A DNA stretch of 16,769 nucleotides from Spirochaetaceae bacterium. GTDB taxonomy: Bacteria > Spirochaetota > Spirochaetia > SZUA-6 > Bin103. The notes beneath the pieces were generated by a model. That model did no database searches. It had not been told where the DNA came from and worked only from the letters and a program-made list of their open reading frames with translations. Shown in pieces: positions 7,045-14,886 of the stretch; position 1 is the stretch's first letter, and each line of letters begins with the position of its first letter. The stretch is taken from assembly GCA_028818385.1 (NCBI GenBank), contig JAPPNY010000104.1:1-16769 (forward strand), given 5' to 3'. A program made the position numbers and the translations under genes.

Positions 7045-7887
7045 ATGACCGAGGACGAGAGATACCTGTTCGACATCAACGGCTACATCGTCGTCCGCGA
7101 CGCGCTGTCGGCGGACGACATCGCGCTGGCCAACGCCGCCATCGACCGGCATACGGAAGAGATCCGCGTGCGGCTCGGCGAGCTCTCCCTCTCCGGCGGC
7201 TCGGAGGCGCTGCGGGGCAGCACCGGCCGCGGCGATCTGGACGGCGCGCTGACGTGGGAGGAGCCGTACGGCCGCCCGTTCCGGGACATGCTGGTCAACG
7301 CCAAGGTCGTCCCCTACCTGCATGAGCTGCTGGGCTCGGGGTTCCGGCTCGACCACAACCTCGGCATCCTGACCATGAGCAAAGGCGCCGAGGGCCACGT
7401 GCTGCACGGCTCGTCCGGACCCGCTTTCGACCGCCACCAGTACTACATCGTGCGCGAAGGCCGGATGCACAACGGCCTGACCGTGGTCGCCTACCAGCTC
7501 ACCGACGTCAACCCCGGCGACGGCGGCCTGTGCGTGGTGCCCGGCAGCCACAAGGGCAACTTCCCGTGTCCGGAGGCGATGCGCCACGGCGAGGCGCATG
7601 GCGAGTTCGTGAAGCAGATCACCTGCAAGGCCGGGGACTGCGTGATCTTCACCGAGGCGGTCACCCACGGCACGCTGCCGTGGACGGCCGACCACCCGCG
7701 GCGCACGGCGCTGTTCCGGTTCTCGCCCGGCAACATGGCCTACGTCCCGCACGCGTGGCCGGAGGAGATGCTGGCGATGATGAGCCCCGAACAGCGGCTG
7801 GTCATGGAACCGCCCTACCACCCGCGCCTGAACCGCCCGGCCCTGCCGTTGGAAGGCGAGCCGGCGGCGGACGGGTCAACGCGATGA
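7045..7887 (+). CDS. Phytanoyl-CoA dioxygenase (PhyH)-family protein
   Basis: This 280-residue protein is a predicted Fe(II)/2-oxoglutarate-type oxygenase. Family hallmarks are the N-terminal [16 protein letters not shown] (7-22), the core [20 protein letters not shown] (152-171), and AVTHGTLPW (205-213) with the distal iron-ligand candidate H208 and the 2-oxoglutarate-binding candidate R219/R220 before [11 protein letters not shown] cannot place a clear HXD for the first two iron ligands: H121 in VLHGSSG is in a plausible region but is not followed by D/E at +2, so catalysis needs confirmation. The start at ATG 7045 follows a GGCGGGGGC stretch; an in-frame GTG at 6943 would overlap the divergent gene's start. 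The stop overlaps the next gene as ATGA. Likely role: hydroxylation in catabolism of a sugar or small organic compound, inferred from neighbours only. Confidence 0.82.
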   Translation: MTEDERYLFDINGYIVVRDALSADDIALANAAIDRHTEEIRVRLGELSLSGGSEALRGSTGRGDLDGALTWEEPYGRPFRDMLVNAKVVPYLHELLGSGFRLDHNLGILTMSKGAEGHVLHGSSGPAFDRHQYYIVREGRMHNGLTVVAYQLTDVNPGDGGLCVVPGSHKGNFPCPEAMRHGEAHGEFVKQITCKAGDCVIFTEAVTHGTLPWTADHPRRTALFRFSPGNMAYVPHAWPEEMLAMMSPEQRLVMEPPYHPRLNRPALPLEGEPAADGSTR

Positions 7888-8693
7888 GCGAGCAGACGCG
7901 CACCGCGCTGGTAACCGGCGGCAGCCGGGGCCTGGGCCGCGGCGTGGCGATCGCGCTGGCCGCCGATGGCTTCTCGGTGGCGATCTGCTACCGCAGCGAC
8001 GAGGCGGCAGCGCGGGAGACGCTGGCGGTCTGCTGCGGCAAGGCCGAGGAGCGCATGGCGGCCGGCTCGCCGGCAGGGCAGCGGTTCACGGCGCATCGCG
8101 CGGACGTGGCCAGCGCCGCCGACCGGCAGCGGCTGGTCGACGAGGTGCATTCCGAGTACGGCGACATCGACGCGCTGGTCAACAACGCCGGCATCGCGCC
8201 GCGGCGACGCGACGACCTGATCGAAGCGACCGAGGAGTCGTTCGACGAGGTGCTGCGGGTGAACCTGGCCGGCCCGCACTTCCTCACGCAGGCGGTGGCG
8301 CGCCGCTGGCTGGCCGCGGAGGCGCGTCCGGCGCGACCGCGCAGCGTCGTGTTCGTGACGTCGATTTCGGCCGAGTACGCCTCCACCGCGCGCGGCGAGT
8401 ACTGCATCTCCAAGGCGGGCCTGTCGATGTCGCGCGAGCTGTGGGCGGCGCGCCTCGCCGAGGAGGACATCGCCGTCTACGAGGTGCGCCCCGGCATCAT
8501 GCGCACCGACATGACCGCGGCAGTGACCGCCAAGTACGACGCGCTGATCGCCGACGGCCTGGTCCCGCAGCGGCGCTGGGGCACAGCCGAGGACGTCGGC
8601 TCCGCGGTGGCGTCGCTCCTGTCGGGGGCGTTCCGCTTCTCGCAGGGCACCGTCATCGACGTCGACGGCGGCTTCCGCCTGAAGCGGCTGTAG
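7884..8693 (+). CDS. Short-chain dehydrogenase/reductase (FabG-like)
   Basis: This 269-residue classical SDR has a complete motif set: the dinucleotide-binding TGGSRGLG (11-18), NNAG (100-103), N127, the catalytic serine S160 thirteen residues before Y173, YXXXK as Y173-C-I-S-K177, and the C-terminal GTVIDVDGGF (255-264). It is therefore probably an active NAD(P)-dependent alcohol/ketone oxidoreductase. The start is set by an ATGA overlap with the oxygenase gene, implying translational coupling; the longer upstream frame is a shadow. Relatives are often annotated 3-ketoacyl-ACP reductase, but the operon (oxygenase before, GH88 after) points to a sugar or sugar-acid substrate. R15 after the glycine motif favours NADP, a weak inference. 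Confidence 0.92.
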   Translation: MSEQTRTALVTGGSRGLGRGVAIALAADGFSVAICYRSDEAAARETLAVCCGKAEERMAAGSPAGQRFTAHRADVASAADRQRLVDEVHSEYGDIDALVNNAGIAPRRRDDLIEATEESFDEVLRVNLAGPHFLTQAVARRWLAAEARPARPRSVVFVTSISAEYASTARGEYCISKAGLSMSRELWAARLAEEDIAVYEVRPGIMRTDMTAAVTAKYDALIADGLVPQRRWGTAEDVGSAVASLLSGAFRFSQGTVIDVDGGFRLKRL

Positions 8694-8757
8694 TCCGAGG
8701 CGATGCAGGTGCGGGGCTCCGTTTGATCGAACCTCGGGTACGTTGTGAGAGGGAACC

Positions 8758-10176
8758 ATGCAGATTGACATGACGGTGAACGCTGCGGACTTGTCGGACG
8801 CGGCGAACGGAGTGTTCGAGGCCGCTGCCGGCAAGGTACGCAACATCCACGAGACCAGGGACCCGAGCAGCGGCGCCCCGGTCTACACGGTCGCCGGCCG
8901 CTACACGCAGCGCGGCTGGACGGAGTGGACGGAGGGATTCCAGTACGGCTGCGCCTTGCTGGCGTTCGACGGCGCCGGCGACGAGGAACTGCTCGAGCTG
9001 GGCCGGCGGCAGACTTGGGAGCACATGGCGCCGCACCTGAGCCACGTCGGCGTGCACGACCACGGCTTCAACACCATGAGCACGTACGGCAACCTGCTGC
9101 GGCTGGCCCGCGAAGGCCGCTGGCAGGCGAGCGACGGGGACGTCGAGGCGTGCCGGGTGGCGATCAAGGTGTCCGGCGCCGTGCAGGCGGCGCGCTGGAC
9201 CGGTATTCCCGACGGGCTGGGCTACGTCTACTCGTTCAACGGCCCGCACTCGCTGTTCATCGACACCATCCGGTCGATGCGCGTGCTGTGTGCCGCGCAC
9301 GACCTGGGCCACGTCCTGATGGGCGAGCGCGACCGCCGCATCTCACTGCTCGGCCGCGCCCTCGTCCATGCGGAGACCACGGCCCGCCACAACGTGTACT
9401 ACGGCGACGGACGCGACGCCTATGACATCGCCGGCCGCGTCGCGCACGAGTCGATCTTCAACACCAACGACGGCAGCTACCGCTGCCCGAGCACCCAGCA
9501 GGGATACTCGCCGTTCTCCACCTGGACGCGCGGGCTTGCGTGGGCCGTTCTGGGCTACCCGGAGTTGCTGGAGATGTTGGCGTGGTGCGACCCGGAGGAG
9601 GTGGCCACGCTGGCCGTTCCGTCCATGGGGTCGGTGGAGGCGGCGCGCGCGCGGCTGCTGCAGGTGGCGCGGACGACTGCCGATTTTCTGATCGAGTACT
9701 CGGCCAGTGACGGGATCCCTTACTGGGATACCGGCGCGCCCGGGCTTGCGCAGCTCGGCGACTGGCGCAGCCGGCCGGCCGAGCCCGACAACCCGGCCGA
9801 GCCGGTGGATTCGTCGGCCGCGGCGATCGGCGCGCAGGGGTTGCTGCGCGTGGGCGCCCTGCTGGCCGGAAGCGACGTCGAGGCAGCGCGGCGCTATACG
9901 CAGGCCGGCCTGACCATGGCCCGCACCCTGTTCGCGGCTCCCTATCTGTCGGAGGACCCGAGTCACCAGGGCCTGCTGCTGCACGCGGTCTACCACCGCC
10001 CCAACGGCTGGGACCACGTGCCGGCCGGAAGCGCAGTGCCCAACGGCGAGGCGTGCATGTGGGGCGACTACCACCTGCTGGAGCTTGCCGTGCTCGTGCA
10101 GCGCCTGGGCCGCGGCGGCCGGCTCACCTGGCTGGCCCCGCGCGCCGGCGCCGCCGACGTGCGCCTCTCAGGGTGA
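8758..10176 (+). CDS. GH88-family unsaturated glucuronyl hydrolase-like protein
   Basis: This 472-residue predicted (alpha/alpha)6-barrel glycoside hydrolase resembles unsaturated glucuronyl hydrolases. Conserved features are YTQRGWTEWTEGFQYG (49-64), the catalytic aspartate candidates D101 in VHDHGF and D169 in FIDTIRS, STWTRGLAW (254-262), the DSSAAAI segment in the second half, and a C-terminal region containing GEACMWGDYHLLEL. Family knowledge: these enzymes hydrate the 4,5-double bond of unsaturated uronic acids released by polysaccharide lyases. No signal peptide is evident, so it probably acts on imported oligosaccharides in the cytoplasm. GAGAGGGA lies just upstream of ATG 8758, and a 64-nt gap separates it from the dehydrogenase. 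Unusually, its TGA stop shares one base with the ATG of the DUF499 gene. Confidence 0.88.
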   Translation: MQIDMTVNAADLSDAANGVFEAAAGKVRNIHETRDPSSGAPVYTVAGRYTQRGWTEWTEGFQYGCALLAFDGAGDEELLELGRRQTWEHMAPHLSHVGVHDHGFNTMSTYGNLLRLAREGRWQASDGDVEACRVAIKVSGAVQAARWTGIPDGLGYVYSFNGPHSLFIDTIRSMRVLCAAHDLGHVLMGERDRRISLLGRALVHAETTARHNVYYGDGRDAYDIAGRVAHESIFNTNDGSYRCPSTQQGYSPFSTWTRGLAWAVLGYPELLEMLAWCDPEEVATLAVPSMGSVEAARARLLQVARTTADFLIEYSASDGIPYWDTGAPGLAQLGDWRSRPAEPDNPAEPVDSSAAAIGAQGLLRVGALLAGSDVEAARRYTQAGLTMARTLFAAPYLSEDPSHQGLLLHAVYHRPNGWDHVPAGSAVPNGEACMWGDYHLLELAVLVQRLGRGGRLTWLAPRAGAADVRLSG

Positions 10177-13100
10177 TGACTGTCCCGACGATCTTCGAGA
10201 CCTGCCGGCCGCGCGAGGACGTGCTGCGCGGCGCGGTCACCGAGGCCGACTTCGCCGCCGACCTCGCCCAGGTGATTACGGGCGAGGGCAGCCCGGAGTA
10301 CCGCGATCCGGAGCGATTCTTCGCCAACACCTATCCGACGCGCGGGTTGAAAGACCTGCTCGCCAACGTGTGCCGCCGCCTGAGCGGGTCCGGCGGCGCC
10401 GCGGCGGCGATCTTCCGCCTCGATACCTCCTACGGCGGCGGCAAGACGCACGGGCTGATCGCGCTGGCGCACGCGGCGCGCAGCGCCGGCAGCGTGCCGG
10501 CCGAGTTCGTCGACCGGTCATTGCTGCCCGCCGCCCCGGTACGGATCGCGGCCTTCGACGGCGAGAACGCCGACCCGGCCAACGGACGCGCCATGGGCGA
10601 CGGAGTGGCGGCTCGCACCCCGTGGGGCGAGATCGCGTACGCCCTGGCCGGGCGCGCAGGATACGAGCGCCTGCGCGAGAGCGACGAGCTGCGCATGGCG
10701 CCGGGCGCCGCGAATCTCGGCGAGCTCATCGGCGAGCGGCCGGCGCTCATCCTGCTCGACGAGCTCTCGGTCTACCTGCGCAAGGTGCGCCGCTTTCCCG
10801 AGGCCGACGGGCAGTTGACCGCGTTTCTCACCTCGCTGTTCACGGCGGTGGAGCGGGCGCCCGCCGCGGCGCTGGTCTACACGTTGGCGATCGGCAAGGA
10901 CGGCACCGCGGTCGACGCCTACCACGACGAGAACCAGTTCATCGCCGACCGGATGGCGGAGGCCGAGAGCGTCTCCGCGCGCAAGGCGACGCTGCTGAAC
11001 CCCACCGGCGAGGACGAAACCGTGCAGGTGCTGCGGCGCCGCCTGTTCGAGCGGATCGACGAGGTACGGATCCCTACCGTCGTCGACGCATACCGGCAGC
11101 AGTGGACGGCGCACCGGGACGCGCTGCCGGTTGCCGCCGTCCGCCCGGAGACCGCGCAGACGTTCGCCGCCGGCTATCCGCTCCACCCGGAGGTACTGGA
11201 AACCCTCACCGGCAAGACCGCGACGCTCGCCAACTTTCAGCGCGTGCGCGGCATGCTGCGGTTGCTGGCGCGCACCGTCGCGCAGCTCTGGGAGCAGCGG
11301 CCCGCCGACGCCACCGCCATCCACCTGCATCACGTCGATCCCGGCAACGAACCGATCCGCCAGGAGATCGTCACCCGCCTGGGGCAGAGCGCGTTCGCGC
11401 CGGCCATCTCCAACGACGTCGCGGCCGGCCCGCGCGAGAAGCGGTCGCTGGCGCAGGAGATCGACGCGGCGCACCACGCCGGGTTGCCGCCGTGCGCCGC
11501 CTACGTCGCGCGCACCATCTTCATGCACACGCTGGCGTTCAACGATCCGCTCAAGGGACTGGCGCCCGACCAGGTGCGCTACTCGGTCCTGGGACCGGCC
11601 ACCGACATCGCCTTCATCGACGAGGCGCGCAAGCGGTTCGTCGCCGAATCGGCGTATCTCGACGATCGTCCCGGCTCACCGCTGCGCTTCCTTGCCGAGG
11701 CCAACCTGACGCAGATCATCCGGCGCGAGCAGCAGCATGTCGATGCCGAAGAAGCCCGCGTGCAGTTGAACGACCGGATTCGCGAGATCTTCGGCGGGCG
11801 CGTGTTCGAGACCTCGGTATTTCCCGGAGGACCGTTCGACGTGCCGGACGACGTCGGCGACGGACGGCCGCGGCTGGTCGTGCTGAGCTACGACGGCGTG
11901 ACCGTCGGCGCCACCGTGGATCGCGTTCCCGAGTTGATCGAGCGCATCCATACCCGCAAGGGCGCCGAGGGCTCCGCGCTCCGGGCGCTACGCAACAACT
12001 TGGTCTTCGTGGCGGCGGACGACGCCCGCAAGGGCGACATGCGCAGCAGGATGTTCCGCCGCCTGGCGCTGCAGGCGCTCAAGCAGCCGGAGCGGCTGGC
12101 CGATCTGGCCGACCACCAGCAGGACAAGGTGCGCGAGCTGGAGGCGCGTTCCGAGCAAGAGCTGGCGATCGCCATTCAGCAGTGCTACCGCCACCTGTTC
12201 TACCCGTCGCGCAACCGGATCGAGGCGTCCGAAGTGGACCTCGCCCATTCGGCTATGGATGGATACTCGGCTTCGGAGCGGCCCGGCGAGGGGCAACGCG
12301 AGATCGTGCGCGCGTTGCGCGACCTCAACAAGCTGCGCTTGGCCGAGGACGAACCGGACTCGCCGGCCTACGTGCGCGACCGTACGCCGCTGAGGAACGG
12401 ACAGATCACCACCGCGGCCCTGCGCGACGAGTTCCGGCGCGACCCGGCGCTGCCCATGCTGTCGGGCGACGACATCTTCATTCGCGGCGTGCGGCGCGGC
12501 GTCGAGCTCGGCGAGTACGTCTACCGGCGCGGCGAGTTGCTGTTCGGTCCGGGAGATCCGGCGGCCGACGTCATCATCGACGAGCGGGCGCTGGTGTTCA
12601 CCATGGCGTACGCTCGCAACGCCGGCATCTGGCCCCGGACGGAGAAACCGGCAGAAGAACCGGCTCCGGGCGGCACGCAACGCGGCGGAGGCGCATCTGC
12701 GCCGCGCACCGGCGGCGGAACGATCCGCGAGACGCCGGGCGGGACCGAGTACCGCGCGGATGCGTTCACCGCGGAGGGCGTACTGCGAGAAGCGTTGGTC
12801 AAGCTCTGGGAGCAGGCGCGCAACCGAGATGTGGCGGCGATCGGCGTGCTGGAGATCCGCATGTTCGAGGCCGGCGACGGCTTTCGCCTGCTCGGCGCGG
12901 TGGGCGCGGTGCCGGGTGCGGAGAAGGTGGTGACGATGAGGGGCGGCTACGAGACCGGCGCGGACGGTTCGTTCGAGCTGGACTTTCGCGGTCCGGTGCC
13001 GGACGCACAGCCGGTGCGGGAGTTCCTCGAACCGCAGTTGCGCGATGCCCGCACCACCAGCCTGGAAATCGGGTTCCGGCTGCGCTTCGCCGACGGTCTG

Positions 13101-13199
13101 CCGATGCGGGGCGACGCGGCGGAGAAGCTCGCCGAACGGCTGACCCGTCTCGGCAGCGCTGCCGCGTACGTGTCCGCCGTGGCCGAGCCGCACTCCTGA
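10176..13199 (+). CDS. DUF499 (COG1483-type) defence-associated ATPase
   Basis: This 1007-residue protein matches the DUF499 P-loop ATPase family. The segment FRLDTSYGGGKTHGLIAL (80-97) contains the Walker A lysine K90 and T91. The Walker B is ALILLDEL (190-197) with D195 and E196, and it is followed by the family-typical SVYLRKVRRF. The N-terminus (RPREDVLRGAVTEADFAADL) also fits. A Gly/Pro-rich linker near residues 830-850 joins a small C-terminal domain. Family knowledge: DUF499 ATPases co-occur with DUF1156 methyltransferases and helicases in defence islands; the mechanism is not well defined. ATG 10176 overlaps the GH88 stop as TGATG, with no obvious separate promoter. The stop overlaps the next ATG in the same way. 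This is the anchor of the right-hand defence locus. Confidence 0.9.
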   Translation: MTVPTIFETCRPREDVLRGAVTEADFAADLAQVITGEGSPEYRDPERFFANTYPTRGLKDLLANVCRRLSGSGGAAAAIFRLDTSYGGGKTHGLIALAHAARSAGSVPAEFVDRSLLPAAPVRIAAFDGENADPANGRAMGDGVAARTPWGEIAYALAGRAGYERLRESDELRMAPGAANLGELIGERPALILLDELSVYLRKVRRFPEADGQLTAFLTSLFTAVERAPAAALVYTLAIGKDGTAVDAYHDENQFIADRMAEAESVSARKATLLNPTGEDETVQVLRRRLFERIDEVRIPTVVDAYRQQWTAHRDALPVAAVRPETAQTFAAGYPLHPEVLETLTGKTATLANFQRVRGMLRLLARTVAQLWEQRPADATAIHLHHVDPGNEPIRQEIVTRLGQSAFAPAISNDVAAGPREKRSLAQEIDAAHHAGLPPCAAYVARTIFMHTLAFNDPLKGLAPDQVRYSVLGPATDIAFIDEARKRFVAESAYLDDRPGSPLRFLAEANLTQIIRREQQHVDAEEARVQLNDRIREIFGGRVFETSVFPGGPFDVPDDVGDGRPRLVVLSYDGVTVGATVDRVPELIERIHTRKGAEGSALRALRNNLVFVAADDARKGDMRSRMFRRLALQALKQPERLADLADHQQDKVRELEARSEQELAIAIQQCYRHLFYPSRNRIEASEVDLAHSAMDGYSASERPGEGQREIVRALRDLNKLRLAEDEPDSPAYVRDRTPLRNGQITTAALRDEFRRDPALPMLSGDDIFIRGVRRGVELGEYVYRRGELLFGPGDPAADVIIDERALVFTMAYARNAGIWPRTEKPAEEPAPGGTQRGGGASAPRTGGGTIRETPGGTEYRADAFTAEGVLREALVKLWEQARNRDVAAIGVLEIRMFEAGDGFRLLGAVGAVPGAEKVVTMRGGYETGADGSFELDFRGPVPDAQPVREFLEPQLRDARTTSLEIGFRLRFADGLPMRGDAAEKLAERLTRLGSAAAYVSAVAEPHS

Positions 13200-13690
13200 T
13201 GGCGCGCCTGCCGCGCATCTCACCCGCCGAAGCTCCGGACTCGGCCCCCAGATACGAGATCCGAATCGCCGGTCGCGGCCCCGGCAACGGGGAGTACGAG
13301 ATCTGGCAGCTTCCGGCCAAGGCTACGCCGCGGGTCGCCGCGTCCGCCCGCATCGCCGGCTTGCGTGGACGCAATCTGGAGCTGGTCGAACATCGCGTGC
13401 TCAGGCGCCTGGCGCACGCTGGGGTGACGCCGCAGTCCGGCAACAACGGCCGCACGTGCGGCTACGCCGTGACCGAAGACGTCGCGTTGACCCTGGGGCT
13501 GCTGTTCCGCACGCTTGCTCCCATGCGTAGCCGCGACAACATGCGGGCGGTGGCGGAAGGGATCGAGAACATGGGCCGGGAGGAAGCCGCCTACTGGCTG
13601 GGCATGGCCATGCATCGCCGCCATCCGCGCCGCGTCCTGACCGCGCTTCGCTTCCTGCTCACCGAACCCCGGCGCCGGTCCGCCGGTTGA
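13199..13690 (+). CDS. Uncharacterised 163-residue protein coupled to the DUF499 gene
   Basis: This small basic protein starts in a TGATG overlap with the DUF499 gene. The N-terminal 45 residues look like beta strands (RYEIRIAGRG, GEYEIWQLP). The rest is helical, with ELVEHRVLRRLAHAGV (61-76) and EEAAYWLGMAMHRRHPRRVL (128-147). No catalytic motif, membrane segment or zinc site is seen. The ending TALRFLLTEPRRRSAG is arginine-rich. I do not recognise the family; its tight coupling suggests an obligate partner of the ATPase, perhaps a nucleic-acid-binding or adaptor subunit, which is inference. Codon use and GC match the DUF499 gene. Confidence 0.75.
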   Translation: MARLPRISPAEAPDSAPRYEIRIAGRGPGNGEYEIWQLPAKATPRVAASARIAGLRGRNLELVEHRVLRRLAHAGVTPQSGNNGRTCGYAVTEDVALTLGLLFRTLAPMRSRDNMRAVAEGIENMGREEAAYWLGMAMHRRHPRRVLTALRFLLTEPRRRSAG

Positions 13691-14286
13691 CGGCGGCGCC
13701 GATGTCCGCGGCCAAGGAAGTGTGGGATACGGAGTGCGTCGCGCGCCTGGATCAAATGGAGCGGATTCACGCGGCCGCCGGAGGCACCGGCAGAGGGCGC
13801 CGCTGGGGTACCGAGCAGTTGAACCGCAGTCTGTTCGTGGCCCTCGTCGGCCAGTTCCAGGTGTATTGCCGGGAGCTCCACGACGAAGCCGCCCGGGTAT
13901 ACTTGTCCCAGGAGAATCCACGGCAAGTGCGGGCTCTTCAGACCCTGTTGCGGCAGCGCCGGGAGCTCGACCACAGGAACCCGAGGCGTGACGCACTGAA
14001 GAACGACTTCGGGCGCATGGGATTGCAGCTCATCCCCGTTCTGCAGAGTCGGTACGCGCGAGCGAACGAGGATCTCGATCGACTTGAGCTGCTGGTCGGA
14101 TTTCGCAATGCTATCACTCACGGTAACGAGAGTGAGGTTCGCGCGCTGGTTCAACGTTACGGTGTGCGGCCGACTTTGGGTTCATACCGCACCTTCAGGA
14201 GCACCATCAACAGGCTGGTGGGCAAGCTCGACGCGGTAGTCGCCGCTGAACTCGCTGACGAGCTCGGAATTCTCCGGCCTTGGTGA
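13687..14286 (+). CDS. HEPN-like protein with RX4H motif (possible RNase effector)
   Basis: This 199-residue helical protein begins at TTG 13687, overlapping the previous stop as TTGA; ATG 13702 is an alternative, and neither has a strong Shine-Dalgarno. The helix LDRLELLVGFRNAITHGNES (130-149) contains R140-N-A-I-T-H145, which is the RX4H catalytic signature of HEPN ribonucleases and is followed by Gly-Asn as in many RiboL-PSP/MAE_28990-type HEPN proteins. The upstream helix RSLFVALVGQFQVYCRELHD (47-66) fits the first long helix of that fold. HEPN domains are frequent toxins or effectors in defence and toxin-antitoxin loci. Here it sits inside the DUF499 operon with no nucleotidyltransferase partner, which suggests an effector of that system or an added abortive-infection module. 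Fold assignment is by motif and not certain. Confidence 0.68.
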   Translation: MTAAPMSAAKEVWDTECVARLDQMERIHAAAGGTGRGRRWGTEQLNRSLFVALVGQFQVYCRELHDEAARVYLSQENPRQVRALQTLLRQRRELDHRNPRRDALKNDFGRMGLQLIPVLQSRYARANEDLDRLELLVGFRNAITHGNESEVRALVQRYGVRPTLGSYRTFRSTINRLVGKLDAVVAAELADELGILRPW

Positions 14287-14299
14287 AAGAGAGGAGATC

Positions 14300-14521
14300 A
14301 TGAAGGAAACACAGCAGGAACACGAACCCGAGTTTGGCGAAGTGGTCGAGATCCCATGGGGGAACCGTTACACGGTCCGCGCCACCGTGAACGAGCTATA
14401 TGGGCATAGAACGCGACAGGTCGTAGTAATACTCACGCCTGAGTTGAGCGACGTCGTTTCCGACCCAACCACGCTTGCCATTCCGCTGAGTCAAGTGAAA
14501 CGAATCACGACGACGGCGTGA
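14300..14521 (+). CDS. Small paralogous protein, copy 1 (unknown function)
   Basis: This 73-residue protein has a strong ribosome binding site, GAGAGGAGATC directly before ATG 14300. The pattern (FGEVVEIPWGNRYTVRATV, then RQVVVILTPEL, then LAIPLSQVKRI) predicts a compact all-beta fold, perhaps a small SH3-like or KOW-like barrel. No catalytic residues are apparent. It is about 60% identical to the next ORF, and even the leader sequence is shared, so the two arose by tandem duplication. I do not recognise the family. It could be an antitoxin-like or regulatory partner of the HEPN-like protein 14 nt upstream, based on position and size only. Confidence 0.72.
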   Translation: MKETQQEHEPEFGEVVEIPWGNRYTVRATVNELYGHRTRQVVVILTPELSDVVSDPTTLAIPLSQVKRITTTA

Positions 14522-14540
14522 CTCGGGCCTCATGGTGGTT

Positions 14541-14573
14541 TCCTCCGCTACCGTCATTCCGACGCACGGAGGA
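14541..14573 (+). repeat. Inverted repeat between the two small paralogues
   Basis: TCCTCCG (14541-14547) and CGGAGGA (14567-14573) are a perfect 7-bp inverted repeat with a 19-nt loop, located just upstream of the second paralogue's ribosome binding site (about 14584-14593). It could modulate expression between the duplicates or be a weak attenuator; there is no T-tract. Confidence 0.3.
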
Positions 14574-14596
14574 GCCGATTGTCGAGGAGAGGAATC

Positions 14597-14809
14597 ATGA
14601 AGGAAAGCGAGCCGGAATACGGGGAAGTAGTTGAGATGCCCTGGGGTAACAGGTCCACCGTTCGCGGCACGGTCCACGAAGTATATGGCCATTCCAAGCG
14701 TCACGTCGTCGTGATATTGACGCCCGAGATGAGCGACTACATCGTTTCCGAACCCACGACATTCTCGGTGTCCATCGACGAAGTCAAGCGCGTGACCGGA
14801 CCGGTCTGA
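14597..14809 (+). CDS. Small paralogous protein, copy 2 (unknown function)
   Basis: This 70-residue second copy of the preceding small protein has ATG 14597 preceded by GAGGAGAGGAATC, nearly the same leader as copy 1. Identity is concentrated in VVE-PWGNR-TVR-TV, YGH, VVVILTPE-SD, VS-PTT and VKR. Copy 1 has four extra residues near its N-terminus. Differences are mostly conservative (I/M, L/V, L/M), suggesting that both copies are under protein-level selection and neither is decaying. GC falls slightly relative to the DUF499 gene. Function is unknown. Confidence 0.72.
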   Translation: MKESEPEYGEVVEMPWGNRSTVRGTVHEVYGHSKRHVVVILTPEMSDYIVSEPTTFSVSIDEVKRVTGPV

Positions 14810-14827
14810 TTTCGTTCGAGTCCATCC

Positions 14828-14857
14828 TTGACGGGATAATTTGCCATGAAATACGCT
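14828..14857 (+). promoter_or_regulatory. Candidate promoter before the AT-richer gene pair
   Basis: TTGACG (14828-14833) resembles a sigma-70 -35 box and is followed at 18 bp by TACGCT (14852-14857), a weak -10. GATAAT (14835-14840) is an alternative -10 with no matching -35. A separate promoter here would fit the change in composition. The evidence is weak. Confidence 0.25.
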
Positions 14858-14881
14858 AAGAAGGAAAGCGAGCGGAGATAG
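14846..14881 (+). pseudogene. Possible remnant start of a third small-paralogue copy
   Basis: A tiny 11-codon ORF (MKYAKKESERR) contains AAGGAAAGCGAG (14861-14872) followed by CGGA. The 12-nt part is identical to the start of copy 2 (14600-14611), where CCGGA follows. It could be the 5' fragment of a further tandem copy lost when the AT-richer genes were inserted. The match is short, so chance is possible. Confidence 0.25.
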
Positions 14882-14886
14882 TAAAT

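Noticed and set aside
5336..7048. 570-residue plus-strand open frame
   Set aside because: It lies opposite the OYE-family gene in GC-rich sequence, has low-complexity Ala/Gly/Val-rich composition and no domain; a shadow frame.
5475..7079. 534-residue minus-strand frame overlapping the OYE-family gene
   Set aside because: Arg/Pro/Ala-rich shadow; the other frame carries all the OYE motifs.
7530..7883. N-terminal extension of the SDR frame
   Set aside because: It lies wholly inside the oxygenase gene; the SDR fold begins right after ATG 7884.
6916..8846. Long minus-strand frames opposite the oxygenase and dehydrogenase genes
   Set aside because: No motifs, His/Arg/Val-rich shadow composition; the plus-strand frames have clear family signatures.
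10085..13198. Long frame upstream of the 163-residue protein
   Set aside because: Arg-rich shadow of the DUF499 gene; only the part from 13199 is a gene.
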